The notes: generated from the sequence alone by a model not told the origin. DNA of 19,874 nt from Lachnospiraceae bacterium (GCA_900759225.1 CAAEUM010000211.1:1-19874), one strand, 5' to 3'. Counted from the stretch's first letter, positions 12,505-19,874 are shown. A program made the numbers and translations.

Positions 12505-12890
12505 AGATTGATTTCAATAGTGATGAAGCGATTTATATCCAGCTGCGGAATCAGATCGTTATGGGGATTGCCACAGAAACCATACGGGAAGGGGATACAC
12601 TGCCCTCGGTGCGGCAGATGGCCGACCACATCGGGATCAATATGCATACGGTTAACAAGGCCTATTCTGTTCTCAGGCAGGAAGGCTTTGTAAAGCTGGA
12701 CCGGAGGAAGGGAGCTGTGGTGAGCCTGGATGTGGATAAGCTTCAGGCTATCAATGAGCTGCGCCAGAATCTGGATGTGGTTCTGGCCTGCGGTATCTGC
12801 AGGAATATTACAAGGCAGGAGGTACACGAGCTGGTAGATGAGCTTTACGACCGGTATGCAGGGCACTGCAAAAAGGCGGACGAGGGCTGA
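12495..12890 (+). CDS. GntR-family transcriptional regulator, YtrA subfamily
   Basis: DNA-binding repressor of 131 residues, the short YtrA type: a winged-helix domain (~5-75) plus a small C-terminal helical dimerisation segment and no effector domain. Family motifs are EAIYIQLRNQIVMGIA (~9-24), LPSVRQMADHIGINMHTVNKAY (recognition region ~34-55) and GFVKLDRRKGAVV (wing). An in-frame GTG (12441) and ATG (12459) lie upstream but have no ribosome site and precede the normal family start, so 12495 is chosen. YtrA regulators normally control a neighbouring ABC transporter. None is here; instead mcsA follows 25 bases later, in the slot where many Firmicutes carry the stress repressor ctsR. Control of the operon, including itself, through the palindrome at 12395-12414 is inferred. 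Confidence 0.85.
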   Translation: MVLKIDFNSDEAIYIQLRNQIVMGIATETIREGDTLPSVRQMADHIGINMHTVNKAYSVLRQEGFVKLDRRKGAVVSLDVDKLQAINELRQNLDVVLACGICRNITRQEVHELVDELYDRYAGHCKKADEG

Positions 12891-12915
12891 TACACTGGAT
12901 TTCAGGAGGATTCGT

Positions 12916-13536
12916 ATGTTATGTGAAAAATGTAAAATCCGGGAAGCAAATATTAAATATACAGAGATCATCAATGGCGTAAAGACAGAGCATAACCTTT
13001 GCTCCCACTGCGCCAGGGAAATGGATTTTGGGCAGTACACAGCAATGCTGGACGGGGAATTCCCCTTAGGGCAGCTTTTATCCGGGCTGTTGGGACTGGA
13101 GGAGGATGAGGAGGAAAATGATGCACGTTCCAGAGTCATCTGCCCTACCTGCGGCACCAGCTTTGATGAGTTTGTGGACAGCAGCCGCTTTGGCTGCCCT
13201 GACTGCTACGGTGTCTTTGATCTGTTTATTAAGGATCAGATGAAGCAGCTTCAGGGAAGCGAGGAGCATAAGGGAAAACAGCCCAAATACCGCAGTACCA
13301 TAGAACAGGAGGCCCCGGAGGGAGAGGCAGGGAACAGCCTTGCAAAGGATAAGGAAGCCTCCGGGCTTTTAAATCAGGAAGCAGGCGGCAGCCGGCAGCA
13401 GCAGGAAATTTCCCGGCTGGAGGCAGAGCTAAAGTCAGCCCTTTCAAGGGAGGATTATGAGGCGGCTGCCGGGCTTCGGGATGAGATCCGGGCATTAAAG
13501 GCCGGGAAAGCAAAGGAGGAAGGCCGGGATGAGTAA
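12916..13536 (+). CDS. mcsA: McsA, zinc-binding activator of the McsB arginine kinase
   Basis: Adaptor of 206 residues that stimulates McsB and links it to ClpC-dependent proteolysis. Four CxxC pairs are visible: C3/C6, C29/C32, C76/C79 and C94/C97, giving two zinc sites. The middle, ~110-163, is charged and variable. A UVR motif closes the protein (~164-197, SRLEAELKSALSREDYEAAAGLRDEIR), the same kind of motif as in the ClpC middle domain. The start at 12916 is set by AGGAGG (12904-12909) six bases before it and because C3 begins the conserved domain; longer in-frame starts lie inside gntR. The 3' end overlaps mcsB by eight bases (ATGAGTAA), indicating translational coupling. Confidence 0.92.
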   Translation: MLCEKCKIREANIKYTEIINGVKTEHNLCSHCAREMDFGQYTAMLDGEFPLGQLLSGLLGLEEDEEENDARSRVICPTCGTSFDEFVDSSRFGCPDCYGVFDLFIKDQMKQLQGSEEHKGKQPKYRSTIEQEAPEGEAGNSLAKDKEASGLLNQEAGGSRQQQEISRLEAELKSALSREDYEAAAGLRDEIRALKAGKAKEEGRDE

Positions 13537-14581
13537 ATGGTTTGATAAACTGGGAGCTGGAAAATCCTCTATTATTTACAGCCGCCTGCGCCTTACGAGA
13601 AACTGGGATAAATATGTATTTCCTTCCCGCCTTTCCGGGGAAGAAAACCGTCTGGTGGTCAATTGCCTCAGAGAGGGATTAAAGGATTTGGGACAGTTTG
13701 ACGGTCATCAGTACCAGTACATTGCCCTGGAAGCAGCAGGGCAGCCGGAGAAGCTGGCCTTACGGGAGAGACGTATCTTAAACCAGTCGGCCCTGGAGCG
13801 GGAGGAAGCAGGGGGACTGTATCTTTCTGAGGATGAAAGCCGCAGCCTGCTGCTTGGAGTTGATGACCATATCCGGATCCAGCTTTTGGCCCCTGGCCTT
13901 ATGCTGGAGTCCCTTTGGAAGAAGGCGGATAAGATAGACGATTATGTCAATGAACGTTTTTCCTATGCCTTTGACGAAAAATATGGCTACCTCACTTCTT
14001 TTCCTACCAATGTAGGCACCGGTCTCAGGGCCTGCGTGGTCATGCATCTGCCCGGCCTGTCACAGGTGAAGAAGTTCCAGAGCATTGTGGGAGATATGAG
14101 CCGGTTTGGCGCTTCCATAAAAGGGCTTTTTGGAGAAGGGGATGATAATTACGGGAATCTCTATGAGATTTCTAATCAGAGAACACTTGGCCTGTCGGAA
14201 AAAGAGATTGTGGAGCTGGTGACAAAGGCAGCCATGCAGTTAAATAATCAGGAAATGCGTGTGCGGGCTGCTGCTCTGGAAACAAAACGTGCAGAGCGGG
14301 AGGATGAGGCTTATAAATCCTATGGCGTTTTAAAATATGCAAGAAGGATTACCCAGAAGGATGCAAGGATCTTTCTGTCTCAGCTAATGGCAGGGGAGGC
14401 GGACGGCCTTATGGGCTTTGAAAGCCAGGGCAGCATTTACCGCATGCTTATGGGGATTAAGCCGGCTAATCTCACCTTGTGGGCCAGAAAGCCTTTGAGT
14501 AAGGAGGAGATGGATACAGTACGGGCTTCTTATATCCGTCAGAGCCTGCCGGATATTGAGGCTTCTTCGGAAACAGTCTGA
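13529..14581 (+). CDS. mcsB: McsB protein-arginine kinase
   Basis: ATP:guanido phosphotransferase-type kinase of 350 residues that phosphorylates arginines on misfolded proteins and regulators, marking them for ClpC/ClpP. Conserved blocks are IIYSRLRLTRNW (15-26), DDHIRIQLLAPG (112-123), FDEKYGYLTSFPTNVGTGLRA (148-168) and GNLYEISNQRTLGLSE (209-224). In the PTNVGTG block the residue normally Cys in guanido kinases, including Bacillus McsB as I recall it (TSCPTN), is Phe158. The C-terminal allosteric motif RDxxRA of Bacillus McsB appears as MDTVRA (328-333), lacking the first Arg. The protein is otherwise full length and in frame, so it is probably functional but divergent. It follows mcsA with an 8-base overlap and precedes clpC by 47 bases. 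Confidence 0.92.
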   Translation: MSKWFDKLGAGKSSIIYSRLRLTRNWDKYVFPSRLSGEENRLVVNCLREGLKDLGQFDGHQYQYIALEAAGQPEKLALRERRILNQSALEREEAGGLYLSEDESRSLLLGVDDHIRIQLLAPGLMLESLWKKADKIDDYVNERFSYAFDEKYGYLTSFPTNVGTGLRACVVMHLPGLSQVKKFQSIVGDMSRFGASIKGLFGEGDDNYGNLYEISNQRTLGLSEKEIVELVTKAAMQLNNQEMRVRAAALETKRAEREDEAYKSYGVLKYARRITQKDARIFLSQLMAGEADGLMGFESQGSIYRMLMGIKPANLTLWARKPLSKEEMDTVRASYIRQSLPDIEASSETV

Positions 14582-14628
14582 AATAAGACAAAAATTTAAC
14601 TTGTGAAACTCATAAGGAGGATAGGACT

Positions 14629-17121
14629 ATGGAACGCTATACACCACAGGCGCAGGAGGCCCTGACCCAGGCAGTGGCAGCTGCAGAGCAGTTGAACCAT
14701 GGTTATGTGGGGACAGAGCATCTGCTGATCGGCCTTTTGCGCGAGGGAACCGGAGTGGCGGCAAAGGTTCTGGAGGAAAACGGGCTTGAGGAGGAGCGGG
14801 TCATTGAGCTTGTAAGCCAGCTGATCGCTCCAAATCCGTCTGTCCAGACAGCAGACCGCACAGATTATACGCCAAGAGCCCGCCGTGTGATCGAAAACAG
14901 CTACAGGGAGGCAGTGCGCTTTAAGGCAGTGCAGATTGGCACAGAGCATCTTCTGATCGCAATTTTAAGAGAGGGTGACTGTGTTGCCAGCCGCCTTTTA
15001 AATACCATCGGTATCAGTATCCAGAAGCTGTATATTGACCTGTTAGCAGCCATGGGAGAGGATGCACCTCAGACAAAGGAGGAGCTTCAGGGGGCAAAGG
15101 GCGGGAAACGCACCAATGCAACACCTACCCTTGACAGCTACAGCCGCAATCTTACAAAGTTGGCCGGACAGGGGCGCCTTGACCCGGTGATCGGAAGGGA
15201 GCAGGAGATACAGCGCGTTATTCAGATCTTAAGCCGCCGCACAAAGAACAACCCCTGCCTGATCGGAGAGCCGGGAGTTGGAAAAACGGCGGTTGTAGAA
15301 GGCCTGGCACAGCTGATCGCGTCGGGAGATGTGCCGGAAACCATAGCGGATAAGCGGGTTATGACCCTGGATCTGTCCGGCATGGTGGCAGGCTCCAAAT
15401 ACAGGGGTGAATTTGAGGAGCGCATTAAAAAGGTGATCTCCGAGGTGGTGGAAGCCCAGGATGTGATCCTGTTTATTGACGAGATCCATACCATTATCGG
15501 CGCAGGCGGTGCAGAGGGCGCTCTGGATGCCTCCAATATTTTAAAGCCCTCCCTGGCAAGAGGGGAGCTGCAGCTCATTGGGGCAACGACCATCAACGAG
15601 TACCGCAAGTACATTGAAAAGGATTCTGCCCTTGAACGCCGTTTTCAGCCGGTTACAGTGGACGAGCCCTCAGAGGAGGAATCCGTTGCTATTTTAAAGG
15701 GCTTAAGGAGCCGGTATGAGGAGCACCATAAGGTGCAGATCACAGATGCTGCCCTGGAGGCGGCAGTGAAGCTTTCAAGCCGCTATATTAATGACCGCTT
15801 CCTTCCGGATAAAGCCATTGACCTGATTGACGAGGCTGCCTCCCGCACAAGGCTTATGAATTATACAAAGCCGGAAAAGGTAAAGACCTATGAGGCACAG
15901 ATTGAGGAGCTTGAAACACGCAAGGAGGAGGCTGTAAAGGAGGAAGCCTACGAGAAGGCTGGTGAATGCAAGAAAAAGCAGGAGAAGCTGCGGGAAAAGA
16001 TAAACCAGGCCATGGATGCATGGAGGCAGGAAAAGGAGACGAATATCCTGGTTGTAGATGAAAATGAGATCGCAGATGTTGTGGCAGGCTGGACAAAAAT
16101 TCCGGTGAAAAAGCTTGCCCAGGAGGAATCAGAGCGTCTTAAGAACCTGGAGTCCATCCTTCATGAGCGGGTGGTAGGGCAGGAGGAAGCAGTGACTGCC
16201 ATTTCAAAGGCCATCCGCAGAGGAAGGGTAGGTTTAAAAGATCCAAAGCGGCCCATTGGCTCTTTCCTGTTTTTAGGTCCTACAGGTGTTGGAAAGACAG
16301 AGCTTTCAAAGGCGCTGGCAGAGGCTATGTTCGGTACGGAAAGCGCCCTGATCCGGGTAGACATGTCCGAGTATATGGAGAAGCACAGCGTTTCCAAAAT
16401 GATCGGCTCCCCGCCAGGCTATGTTGGCTATGATGAGGGCGGGCAGCTCAGCGAAAAGGTACGCAGGAACCCTTATTCCGTTATCCTTTTTGACGAGATT
16501 GAGAAGGCTCATCCGGATGTGTTTAATATCCTGCTTCAGGTCCTGGACGACGGCCATATTACAGATGCCCAGGGAAGGAAAATTGATTTTAAAAACACCA
16601 TTATCATTATGACTTCCAACGCAGGGGCGGAAAATATTATTTCTCCCAAGCGCCTTGGATTTGGCGTTGCCACAGATGCAAAGGCGGATTACGATTTTAT
16701 GAAGGGCCGGGTTATGGAAGAGGTTAAGCGCCTGTTTAAGCCGGAGTTCTTAAACCGTATTGATGAGATCATTGTATTCCACCAGCTTACCAGGGAGCAT
16801 ATGAAGGGAATTGCTGATATTATGCTGGCCTCCATTATAAAGCGCTGCAGGGAGCAGCTTGGCATTGGCCTTAAGGTGACAGAGGAGGCAAAAGATTTCC
16901 TGATCGGCAAGGGCTATGATGATAAATATGGGGCTAGGCCGCTGCGCAGGACCATACAGAACCTTCTGGAGGATAAGCTGGCAGAAGAGGTGCTGGAGGG
17001 GAAGGTACCCGCAGGCGCCACCGTGGAGGTAGGCTTTAAGGAAGAGAAGCTGAGCTTTCTGGTAAGGCAGAAGCGCGCCCCGAGAAAGCCAAGGGCAGCG
17101 AAAGGGGAGGAGAAGCATTAG
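14629..17121 (+). CDS. clpC: ClpC AAA+ unfoldase
   Basis: Hexameric ATPase of 830 residues that unfolds substrates for ClpP. Two N-terminal Clp repeats (~1-66 and ~80-142) each carry GTEHLL; their glutamates (E30, E106) correspond to the phosphoarginine-binding residues of B. subtilis ClpC, so reading of McsB marks looks preserved. AAA1 has Walker A GEPGVGKT (213-220) and Walker [10 protein letters not shown] (279-287). A UVR-containing coiled middle domain (~405-465) follows. AAA2 has Walker A GPTGVGKT (550-557) and FDEIEKAH. The ClpP-docking loop LGF is at 676-678. The start is fixed by AAGGAGG (14614-14620). It is the last gene of the gntR-mcsA-mcsB-clpC operon. The stop TAG is partly formed by an inserted 152-bp element; the original stop was TAA and the protein sequence is unaltered. 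Confidence 0.97.
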   Translation: MERYTPQAQEALTQAVAAAEQLNHGYVGTEHLLIGLLREGTGVAAKVLEENGLEEERVIELVSQLIAPNPSVQTADRTDYTPRARRVIENSYREAVRFKAVQIGTEHLLIAILREGDCVASRLLNTIGISIQKLYIDLLAAMGEDAPQTKEELQGAKGGKRTNATPTLDSYSRNLTKLAGQGRLDPVIGREQEIQRVIQILSRRTKNNPCLIGEPGVGKTAVVEGLAQLIASGDVPETIADKRVMTLDLSGMVAGSKYRGEFEERIKKVISEVVEAQDVILFIDEIHTIIGAGGAEGALDASNILKPSLARGELQLIGATTINEYRKYIEKDSALERRFQPVTVDEPSEEESVAILKGLRSRYEEHHKVQITDAALEAAVKLSSRYINDRFLPDKAIDLIDEAASRTRLMNYTKPEKVKTYEAQIEELETRKEEAVKEEAYEKAGECKKKQEKLREKINQAMDAWRQEKETNILVVDENEIADVVAGWTKIPVKKLAQEESERLKNLESILHERVVGQEEAVTAISKAIRRGRVGLKDPKRPIGSFLFLGPTGVGKTELSKALAEAMFGTESALIRVDMSEYMEKHSVSKMIGSPPGYVGYDEGGQLSEKVRRNPYSVILFDEIEKAHPDVFNILLQVLDDGHITDAQGRKIDFKNTIIIMTSNAGAENIISPKRLGFGVATDAKADYDFMKGRVMEEVKRLFKPEFLNRIDEIIVFHQLTREHMKGIADIMLASIIKRCREQLGIGLKVTEEAKDFLIGKGYDDKYGARPLRRTIQNLLEDKLAEEVLEGKVPAGATVEVGFKEEKLSFLVRQKRAPRKPRAAKGEEKH
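17113..17120. repeat. Target-site duplication, left copy
   Basis: AAGCATTA directly left of the element; it is also the last coding bases of clpC (Lys-His plus the first two bases of the stop codon). An identical copy is at 17273-17280. Confidence 0.85.
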
Positions 17122-17272
17122 TAATAGTTCAGCCATGCATCTTCTTGCCCGCTTACGGCGGACAAGAAGCATCTGGCGTCCGCCCTATGAAGATTTAGGC
17201 AGTAAAACACTTATGAAAGCAAGCTTTCAACGCTTTTTTACTGCCTAAATCTTCGCATGGCTGAACTGTTAC
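17121..17272. mobile_element. 152-bp MITE-like palindromic element inserted in the clpC stop codon
   Basis: Terminal inverted repeats of 18 bases: GTAATAGTTCAGCCATGC (17121-17138) against GCATGGCTGAACTGTTAC (17255-17272), 17 of 18 matching with the exception forming a T-G pair. The element is flanked by an exact 8-base duplication. Inside are a perfect 19-bp stem (17189-17207 with 17236-17254) and a shorter hairpin, CTTCTTG (17141-17147) with CAAGAAG (17163-17169), extended by CCGC/GCGG. The inner GGCGGAC (17157-17163) can instead pair with GTCCGCC (17178-17184). It has no coding capacity, so it must be mobilised in trans. Ends beginning GTAA and 8-base duplications are typical of the IS66 family (inference). 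It probably also acts as the clpC transcript terminator or 3' stabiliser. Confidence 0.85.
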
Positions 17273-17280
17273 AAGCATTA
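17273..17280. repeat. Target-site duplication, right copy
   Basis: AAGCATTA directly right of the element and followed by AAAACC. Joined to clpC without the element it reads AAG CAT TAA, restoring a native stop codon, which supports a clean insertion. Confidence 0.85.
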
Positions 17281-17282
17281 AA

Positions 17283-17322
17283 AACCAGCGGGATATTTAA
17301 GAATAAATTCACTGGTTATTTT
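17283..17322. terminator. Probable original clpC terminator, now displaced
   Basis: AACCAG (17283-17288) pairs with CTGGTT (17312-17317) around a 23-base AT-rich loop, followed by ATTTTC. On the minus strand the stem gains a G-T pair and is followed by TTTTT, so it may act in both directions. It originally followed clpC directly and is now separated from it by the 152-bp element. Confidence 0.4.
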
Positions 17323-17335
17323 CAGTAAATTGTTG

Positions 17336-17341
17336 TATAAT
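17336..17341 (+). promoter_or_regulatory. -10 element of the promoter for the small conserved gene
   Basis: Perfect TATAAT about 54 bases before the ATG at 17395. The -35 is poor (TGGTTA at 17-base spacing, or CTGGTT at 18), so an activator or tolerance of a weak -35 is implied. Confidence 0.5.
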
Positions 17342-17394
17342 CGATATATCTTTTCAGAGAAAACTATGAAAGTACAGTGCAGGAGGATAAAAAG

Positions 17395-17811
17395 ATGCCG
17401 GTTGTTGAAGATTTAATCTGTGCAGGAGCGGAGGGCACCATCAGCTTTGGAAACTACAAGCTGGGACAGAAGGCAAAAAAGTCCGATTTTGAATACGAAG
17501 GCGATATCTATAAGGTTAAGACATTCTACGAGATCACAAAGCTGGAGCGCAACGATATGTTTGTTTATGAATCCGTTCCTGGTACAGCTGCCCAGGATTT
17601 TAAGATTACAGACAACGGCGTGGAGTTTCTGGTAGAGGGCGATAAGGATGCCCAGATCACGGTTCAGCTTGAGGATGATACAGAGTACGAGGTATATGTA
17701 GACGATGCTGCTGCCGGCAGCATGAAGACCAATATGAGCGGAAAGCTGAATATGAGTGTTGAACTGGAAGAGGGACGTGCAGTAAAGGTGAAGGCTGTAA
17801 AGCGTCAGTAA
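17395..17811 (+). CDS. Conserved small Lachnospiraceae protein (often mislabelled endosialidase)
   Basis: Acidic protein of 138 residues, predicted mainly beta-strand, with no signal peptide, no membrane segment and no cysteine pair beyond one Cys near the start (LICAG). The start at 17395 follows AGGAGG (17381-17386) by eight bases; an in-frame GTG at 17377 lies before this site and is rejected. Motifs that look conserved from memory of relatives are EGTISFGNYKLGQKAK, YKVKTFYEITKLERNDMFVYESVPGTA and a C-terminal EVYVDDAAAGSMKTNMSGKLN. Similar proteins in this family of bacteria are sometimes annotated endosialidase, but I see no glycosidase motif and the protein is far too small. It has its own -10 box and its own terminator, so it is a single-gene transcript between clpC and radA. 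Function unknown. Confidence 0.8.
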   Translation: MPVVEDLICAGAEGTISFGNYKLGQKAKKSDFEYEGDIYKVKTFYEITKLERNDMFVYESVPGTAAQDFKITDNGVEFLVEGDKDAQITVQLEDDTEYEVYVDDAAAGSMKTNMSGKLNMSVELEEGRAVKVKAVKRQ

Positions 17812-17874
17812 TATACCCTTTCTTCCGGCTGGTGTGGCCGGCGGATTTAAGCATGTATCCTTTCGATGTGAGGT

Positions 17875-17908
17875 GAGGGCCGGAGTATTCCGGCTCTTTT
17901 CTCTTTTA
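17875..17908 (+). terminator. Intrinsic terminator after the small conserved gene
   Basis: A 10-bp stem (17875-17884 with 17889-17898, core GCCGGA/TCCGGC, loop GTAT) ends in TTTT followed by CTCTTTTATT. A smaller hairpin CCGGC (17825-17829) / GCCGG (17837-17841) precedes it without a T-run. The remainder up to radA at 18010 contains two more short hairpins (17931-17942 and 17951-17964) but no promoter I can place with confidence. Confidence 0.8.
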
Positions 17909-18009
17909 TTGCCGGGAAAGCAGCAGGAGCCTGCCAAGGCAGCTTTATCGTGCCTGTAAAGGCATCCGTCAGTTATGTATGTTTGAGAAAAAGGGATAAG
18001 GAGAGACAA

Positions 18010-19401
18010 ATGGCAAGATCAAAGACGACTGCATTTTTCTGTAAGGAATGCGGCTATGAATCAGCAAAATGGATGGGGCAGTGTCCTTCCTGTAAATCCT
18101 GGAATACCATGGTGGAGGAGCCTGTAGCAAAGGCTCCCTCAGGTCAGGGCCCGGCTCTTGGAAGGCTTTCTTCGGCCTCCGGAGGAAGAAACAGCGCCCA
18201 GGTAAGGGGTTCACTTTTATCAGAAATTAATTTGGAAGAGCAGGACAGGATCAGCACCGGCTTCGGAGAGCTTGACCGGGTGCTGGGTGATGGTATTGTA
18301 GCCGGTTCCCTGGTGCTGGTAGGCGGTGATCCGGGCATTGGAAAGTCCACCCTCCTTTTGCAGGTGTGCCGCAATTTGGCGGCTGCAGGGCAGAGAGTGC
18401 TTTATATTTCCGGGGAGGAATCCTTAAAGCAGATAAAAATGAGGGCAAACCGGATCGGGACTGTAAGCGGTGAGCTGCGCTTTTTGTGTGAAACTAATCT
18501 GGAGCAGGTTCAGAGGGCTATTGAGACGGAGCAGCCGCAGATTGCAGTGATCGACTCGATCCAGACCATGTACCGGGAGGATATTGCTTCGGCTCCCGGA
18601 AGCGTCAGCCAGGTAAGAGAATCTACAGGTATCCTGATGCAGCTGGCAAAAAGCAGGGGGATCGCTGTGTTTGTGGTTGGCCATGTGACAAAGGAGGGGG
18701 TAGTGGCAGGCCCCAGGGTGCTGGAACATATGGTAGATACAGTGCTTTACTTTGAGGGGGAGAAAAATGCCTCCTACCGCATCCTGCGCAGTGTGAAAAA
18801 CCGATTCGGCTCCACCAATGAGATCGGTGTGTTTGAGATGCAGGAGCAGGGGCTGGTGCAGGTGGAAAATCCTTCGGAGTATATGCTGGACGGCCGGCCG
18901 GAGAGTGCCAGCGGTGCTGTGGTTTCCTGCTCTGTGGAGGGTACAAGGCCTATCCTTTTGGAAGTGCAGGCCCTGGTAGCAGAGACCAATTTCGGAATGC
19001 CAAGGCGGACGGCAGCCGGGACGGATTACAACAGGGTAAACCTTCTGATGGCAGTGCTGGAAAAACGGTGCCGCTATGAGCTTTCAAGGCTGGATGCCTA
19101 TGTCAATATTGCAGGCGGCATGAGGATGAATGAACCGGCTCTTGATCTGGCGATCATTATGGCGCTTATATCCAGCTATAAGGATCGCCCGGTGGATTCC
19201 AGGATGCTGATCTTCGGTGAGGTGGGGCTTTCCGGTGAGGTGCGGGCCGTATCCCAGGCCCCTCAGCGCGTTATGGAGGCGGCCAAGCTGGGCTTTACCT
19301 CCTGCATCCTTCCAAAGGTGTGCATGGACAAGATGAAGCCGGTAGAGGGCATAAAGCTCTATGGAGTTTCCAATGTGAGGGAGGCCATTGCCCTGCTGTG
19401 A
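18010..19401 (+). CDS. radA: DNA repair protein RadA (Sms)
   Basis: RecA-like ATPase of 463 residues that helps process recombination intermediates by driving branch migration. An N-terminal C4 zinc finger (C11, C14, C25, C28 in FFCKECGYESAKWMGQCPSC) is followed by the RecA-type core. The core has Walker A GGDPGIGKST (105-114), Walker B-like AVIDSIQT (179-186) and the RadA-specific KNRFG motif (263-267). The C-terminal Lon-protease-like domain (~295-463) includes GVSNVREA. The start at 18010 is chosen because AAGGAG (17998-18003) lies six bases upstream and the family begins M-A-(K/R)-x-K-(T/S). A longer in-frame ATG at 17950 lacks a ribosome site. A small membrane-protein gene follows after 25 bases, probably on the same transcript. 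Confidence 0.96.
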   Translation: MARSKTTAFFCKECGYESAKWMGQCPSCKSWNTMVEEPVAKAPSGQGPALGRLSSASGGRNSAQVRGSLLSEINLEEQDRISTGFGELDRVLGDGIVAGSLVLVGGDPGIGKSTLLLQVCRNLAAAGQRVLYISGEESLKQIKMRANRIGTVSGELRFLCETNLEQVQRAIETEQPQIAVIDSIQTMYREDIASAPGSVSQVRESTGILMQLAKSRGIAVFVVGHVTKEGVVAGPRVLEHMVDTVLYFEGEKNASYRILRSVKNRFGSTNEIGVFEMQEQGLVQVENPSEYMLDGRPESASGAVVSCSVEGTRPILLEVQALVAETNFGMPRRTAAGTDYNRVNLLMAVLEKRCRYELSRLDAYVNIAGGMRMNEPALDLAIIMALISSYKDRPVDSRMLIFGEVGLSGEVRAVSQAPQRVMEAAKLGFTSCILPKVCMDKMKPVEGIKLYGVSNVREAIALL

Positions 19402-19426
19402 CGGTTTTCTTGAAGGGAGAGGAAAT

Positions 19427-19855
19427 ATGAAAAAGGGACATTTAAAAACAGGATGTATCTTTCTTGCAGCAGGATTTGTGCTTCTGCTGGCAGCGCTGCT
19501 GTGGGATACCCCCTTAGACAGCATCCTGATAGGCATTGCAGGTGCTGGAGTGGGAACGGGAATCGCGGTGATTTTTGATGAGTGCCGGGGAGGACACCGG
19601 GGAGAGGGAGCTGGAACAGAGCCGGACGGCGGAAAACAAAAAGAGGCGCTTCGGGATAAAGCAGGGCGTCTTGCCTATGAGGGCGGGCTTGTGTTTGCCG
19701 CTGTTTCGATCATTGTATTTTCCGTACTGGAAAAGCTTCAGCTTATAAGCTGGGGGCTGGCAGCTGAGATTTATCTGGGAATCTACATTTTGTTTCAGCT
19801 TGTGGCGGGAAATCTGATTTACCGGCATCTGTGCAAAAAATATTCAGAGAAATGA
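19427..19855 (+). CDS. Small four-helix membrane protein, unknown function
   Basis: I do not recognise this 142-residue protein. Four hydrophobic segments are visible: ~8-25 (TGCIFLAAGFVLLLAALLW), ~30-48 (SILIGIAGAGVGTGIAVIF), ~84-101 (GGLVFAAVSIIVFSVL) and ~110-130 (AEIYLGIYILFQLVAGNLIY). A charged loop between helices 2 and 3 (ECRGGHRGEGAGTEPDGGKQKEALRDKAGR) is probably cytoplasmic, and the C-terminus is basic (RHLCKKYSEK). The start is placed at 19427 behind AGGGAGAGG; an in-frame ATG at 19388 overlaps radA and would put extra polar residues before the first helix. A terminator-like hairpin begins directly at the stop codon, so it ends the radA transcript. It may be an integral membrane protein of the DUF type common in Lachnospiraceae. 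Confidence 0.75.
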   Translation: MKKGHLKTGCIFLAAGFVLLLAALLWDTPLDSILIGIAGAGVGTGIAVIFDECRGGHRGEGAGTEPDGGKQKEALRDKAGRLAYEGGLVFAAVSIIVFSVLEKLQLISWGLAAEIYLGIYILFQLVAGNLIYRHLCKKYSEK

Positions 19856-19874
19856 TGCCCTGCTTTGCGGGGCA
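19856..19874 (+). terminator. Start of an intrinsic terminator, cut by the window edge
   Basis: TGCCC (19856-19860) pairs with GGGCA (19870-19874), with inner GC/GC pairs around TTT. The window ends at the base of the stem, so the T-run cannot be seen. Confidence 0.55.

Noticed and set aside
12838..12915. Upstream extended start of McsA
   Set aside because: It lies inside gntR, and the AGGAGG and the conserved Cys-rich start fix 12916.
12501..13157. 218-codon minus-strand open frame across gntR and mcsA
   Set aside because: Antisense shadow; the plus-strand frames carry full family motifs and ribosome sites.
1..19874. CRISPR array, tRNA, rRNA, prophage or integrase genes
   Set aside because: No regularly spaced repeats, no tRNA-like cloverleaf and no phage or integrase proteins were seen in the window.

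Overview
The window reads as an ordinary chromosomal stretch of a Lachnospiraceae-type Clostridium (Firmicutes, order Eubacteriales; Enterocloster/Hungatella/Lachnoclostridium-like). The evidence is the combination of a DUF6465-like Lys/Ala-rich protein, a DVNSAF-type Y-family polymerase, a glucosaminidase paired with a cohesin/cadherin-like membrane protein, an mcsA-mcsB-clpC operon and a small clpC-radA intergenic protein often mislabelled 'endosialidase', together with strong AGGAGG ribosome sites and near-consensus sigma-A promoters. The genus assignment is an inference; no rRNA or tRNA is present.

Layout. 1-326: 3' part of a Lys/Ala-rich DUF6465-like gene and its terminator. 406-1842: RsmF-type rRNA m5C methyltransferase, ending base-to-base against a convergent two-gene operon (1843-4025, minus strand) of a Y-family DNA polymerase and a RluA-type pseudouridine synthase. 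That operon has a consensus-like promoter with a LexA/DinR box in its spacer, so it is probably SOS-controlled. 4188-9277: cell-envelope block with a D,D-carboxypeptidase, a secreted SH3b-glucosaminidase and a membrane-anchored cohesin/cadherin-like protein with a very acidic cytoplasmic tail. 9458-12247: flavodiiron protein FprA and the Mg2+ transporter MgtE, the latter behind a structured 228-nt leader. 12359-17121: YtrA-type GntR regulator with its own promoter and palindromic operator, then mcsA, mcsB and clpC. This is the protein-arginine-phosphorylation/Clp degradation module, with the GntR gene in the place usually held by ctsR. 17395-19855: small conserved protein, RadA and a small membrane protein.

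The most striking non-coding object is a 152-bp palindromic element at 17121-17272. It has 18-bp terminal inverted repeats, a 19-bp internal perfect stem and an exact 8-bp flanking duplication, the signature of a MITE. It landed inside the clpC stop codon: the pre-insertion stop was TAA, and the first base of the element now completes a TAG, so the ClpC protein is unchanged. Other points worth a second look are the LexA box in the dinB promoter, the 11-codon leader ORF overlapping the gntR start, the Cys-to-Phe change in the McsB active-site motif, and the mgtE leader. No CRISPR array, prophage, tRNA or rRNA was seen. Most of the window is housekeeping sequence.
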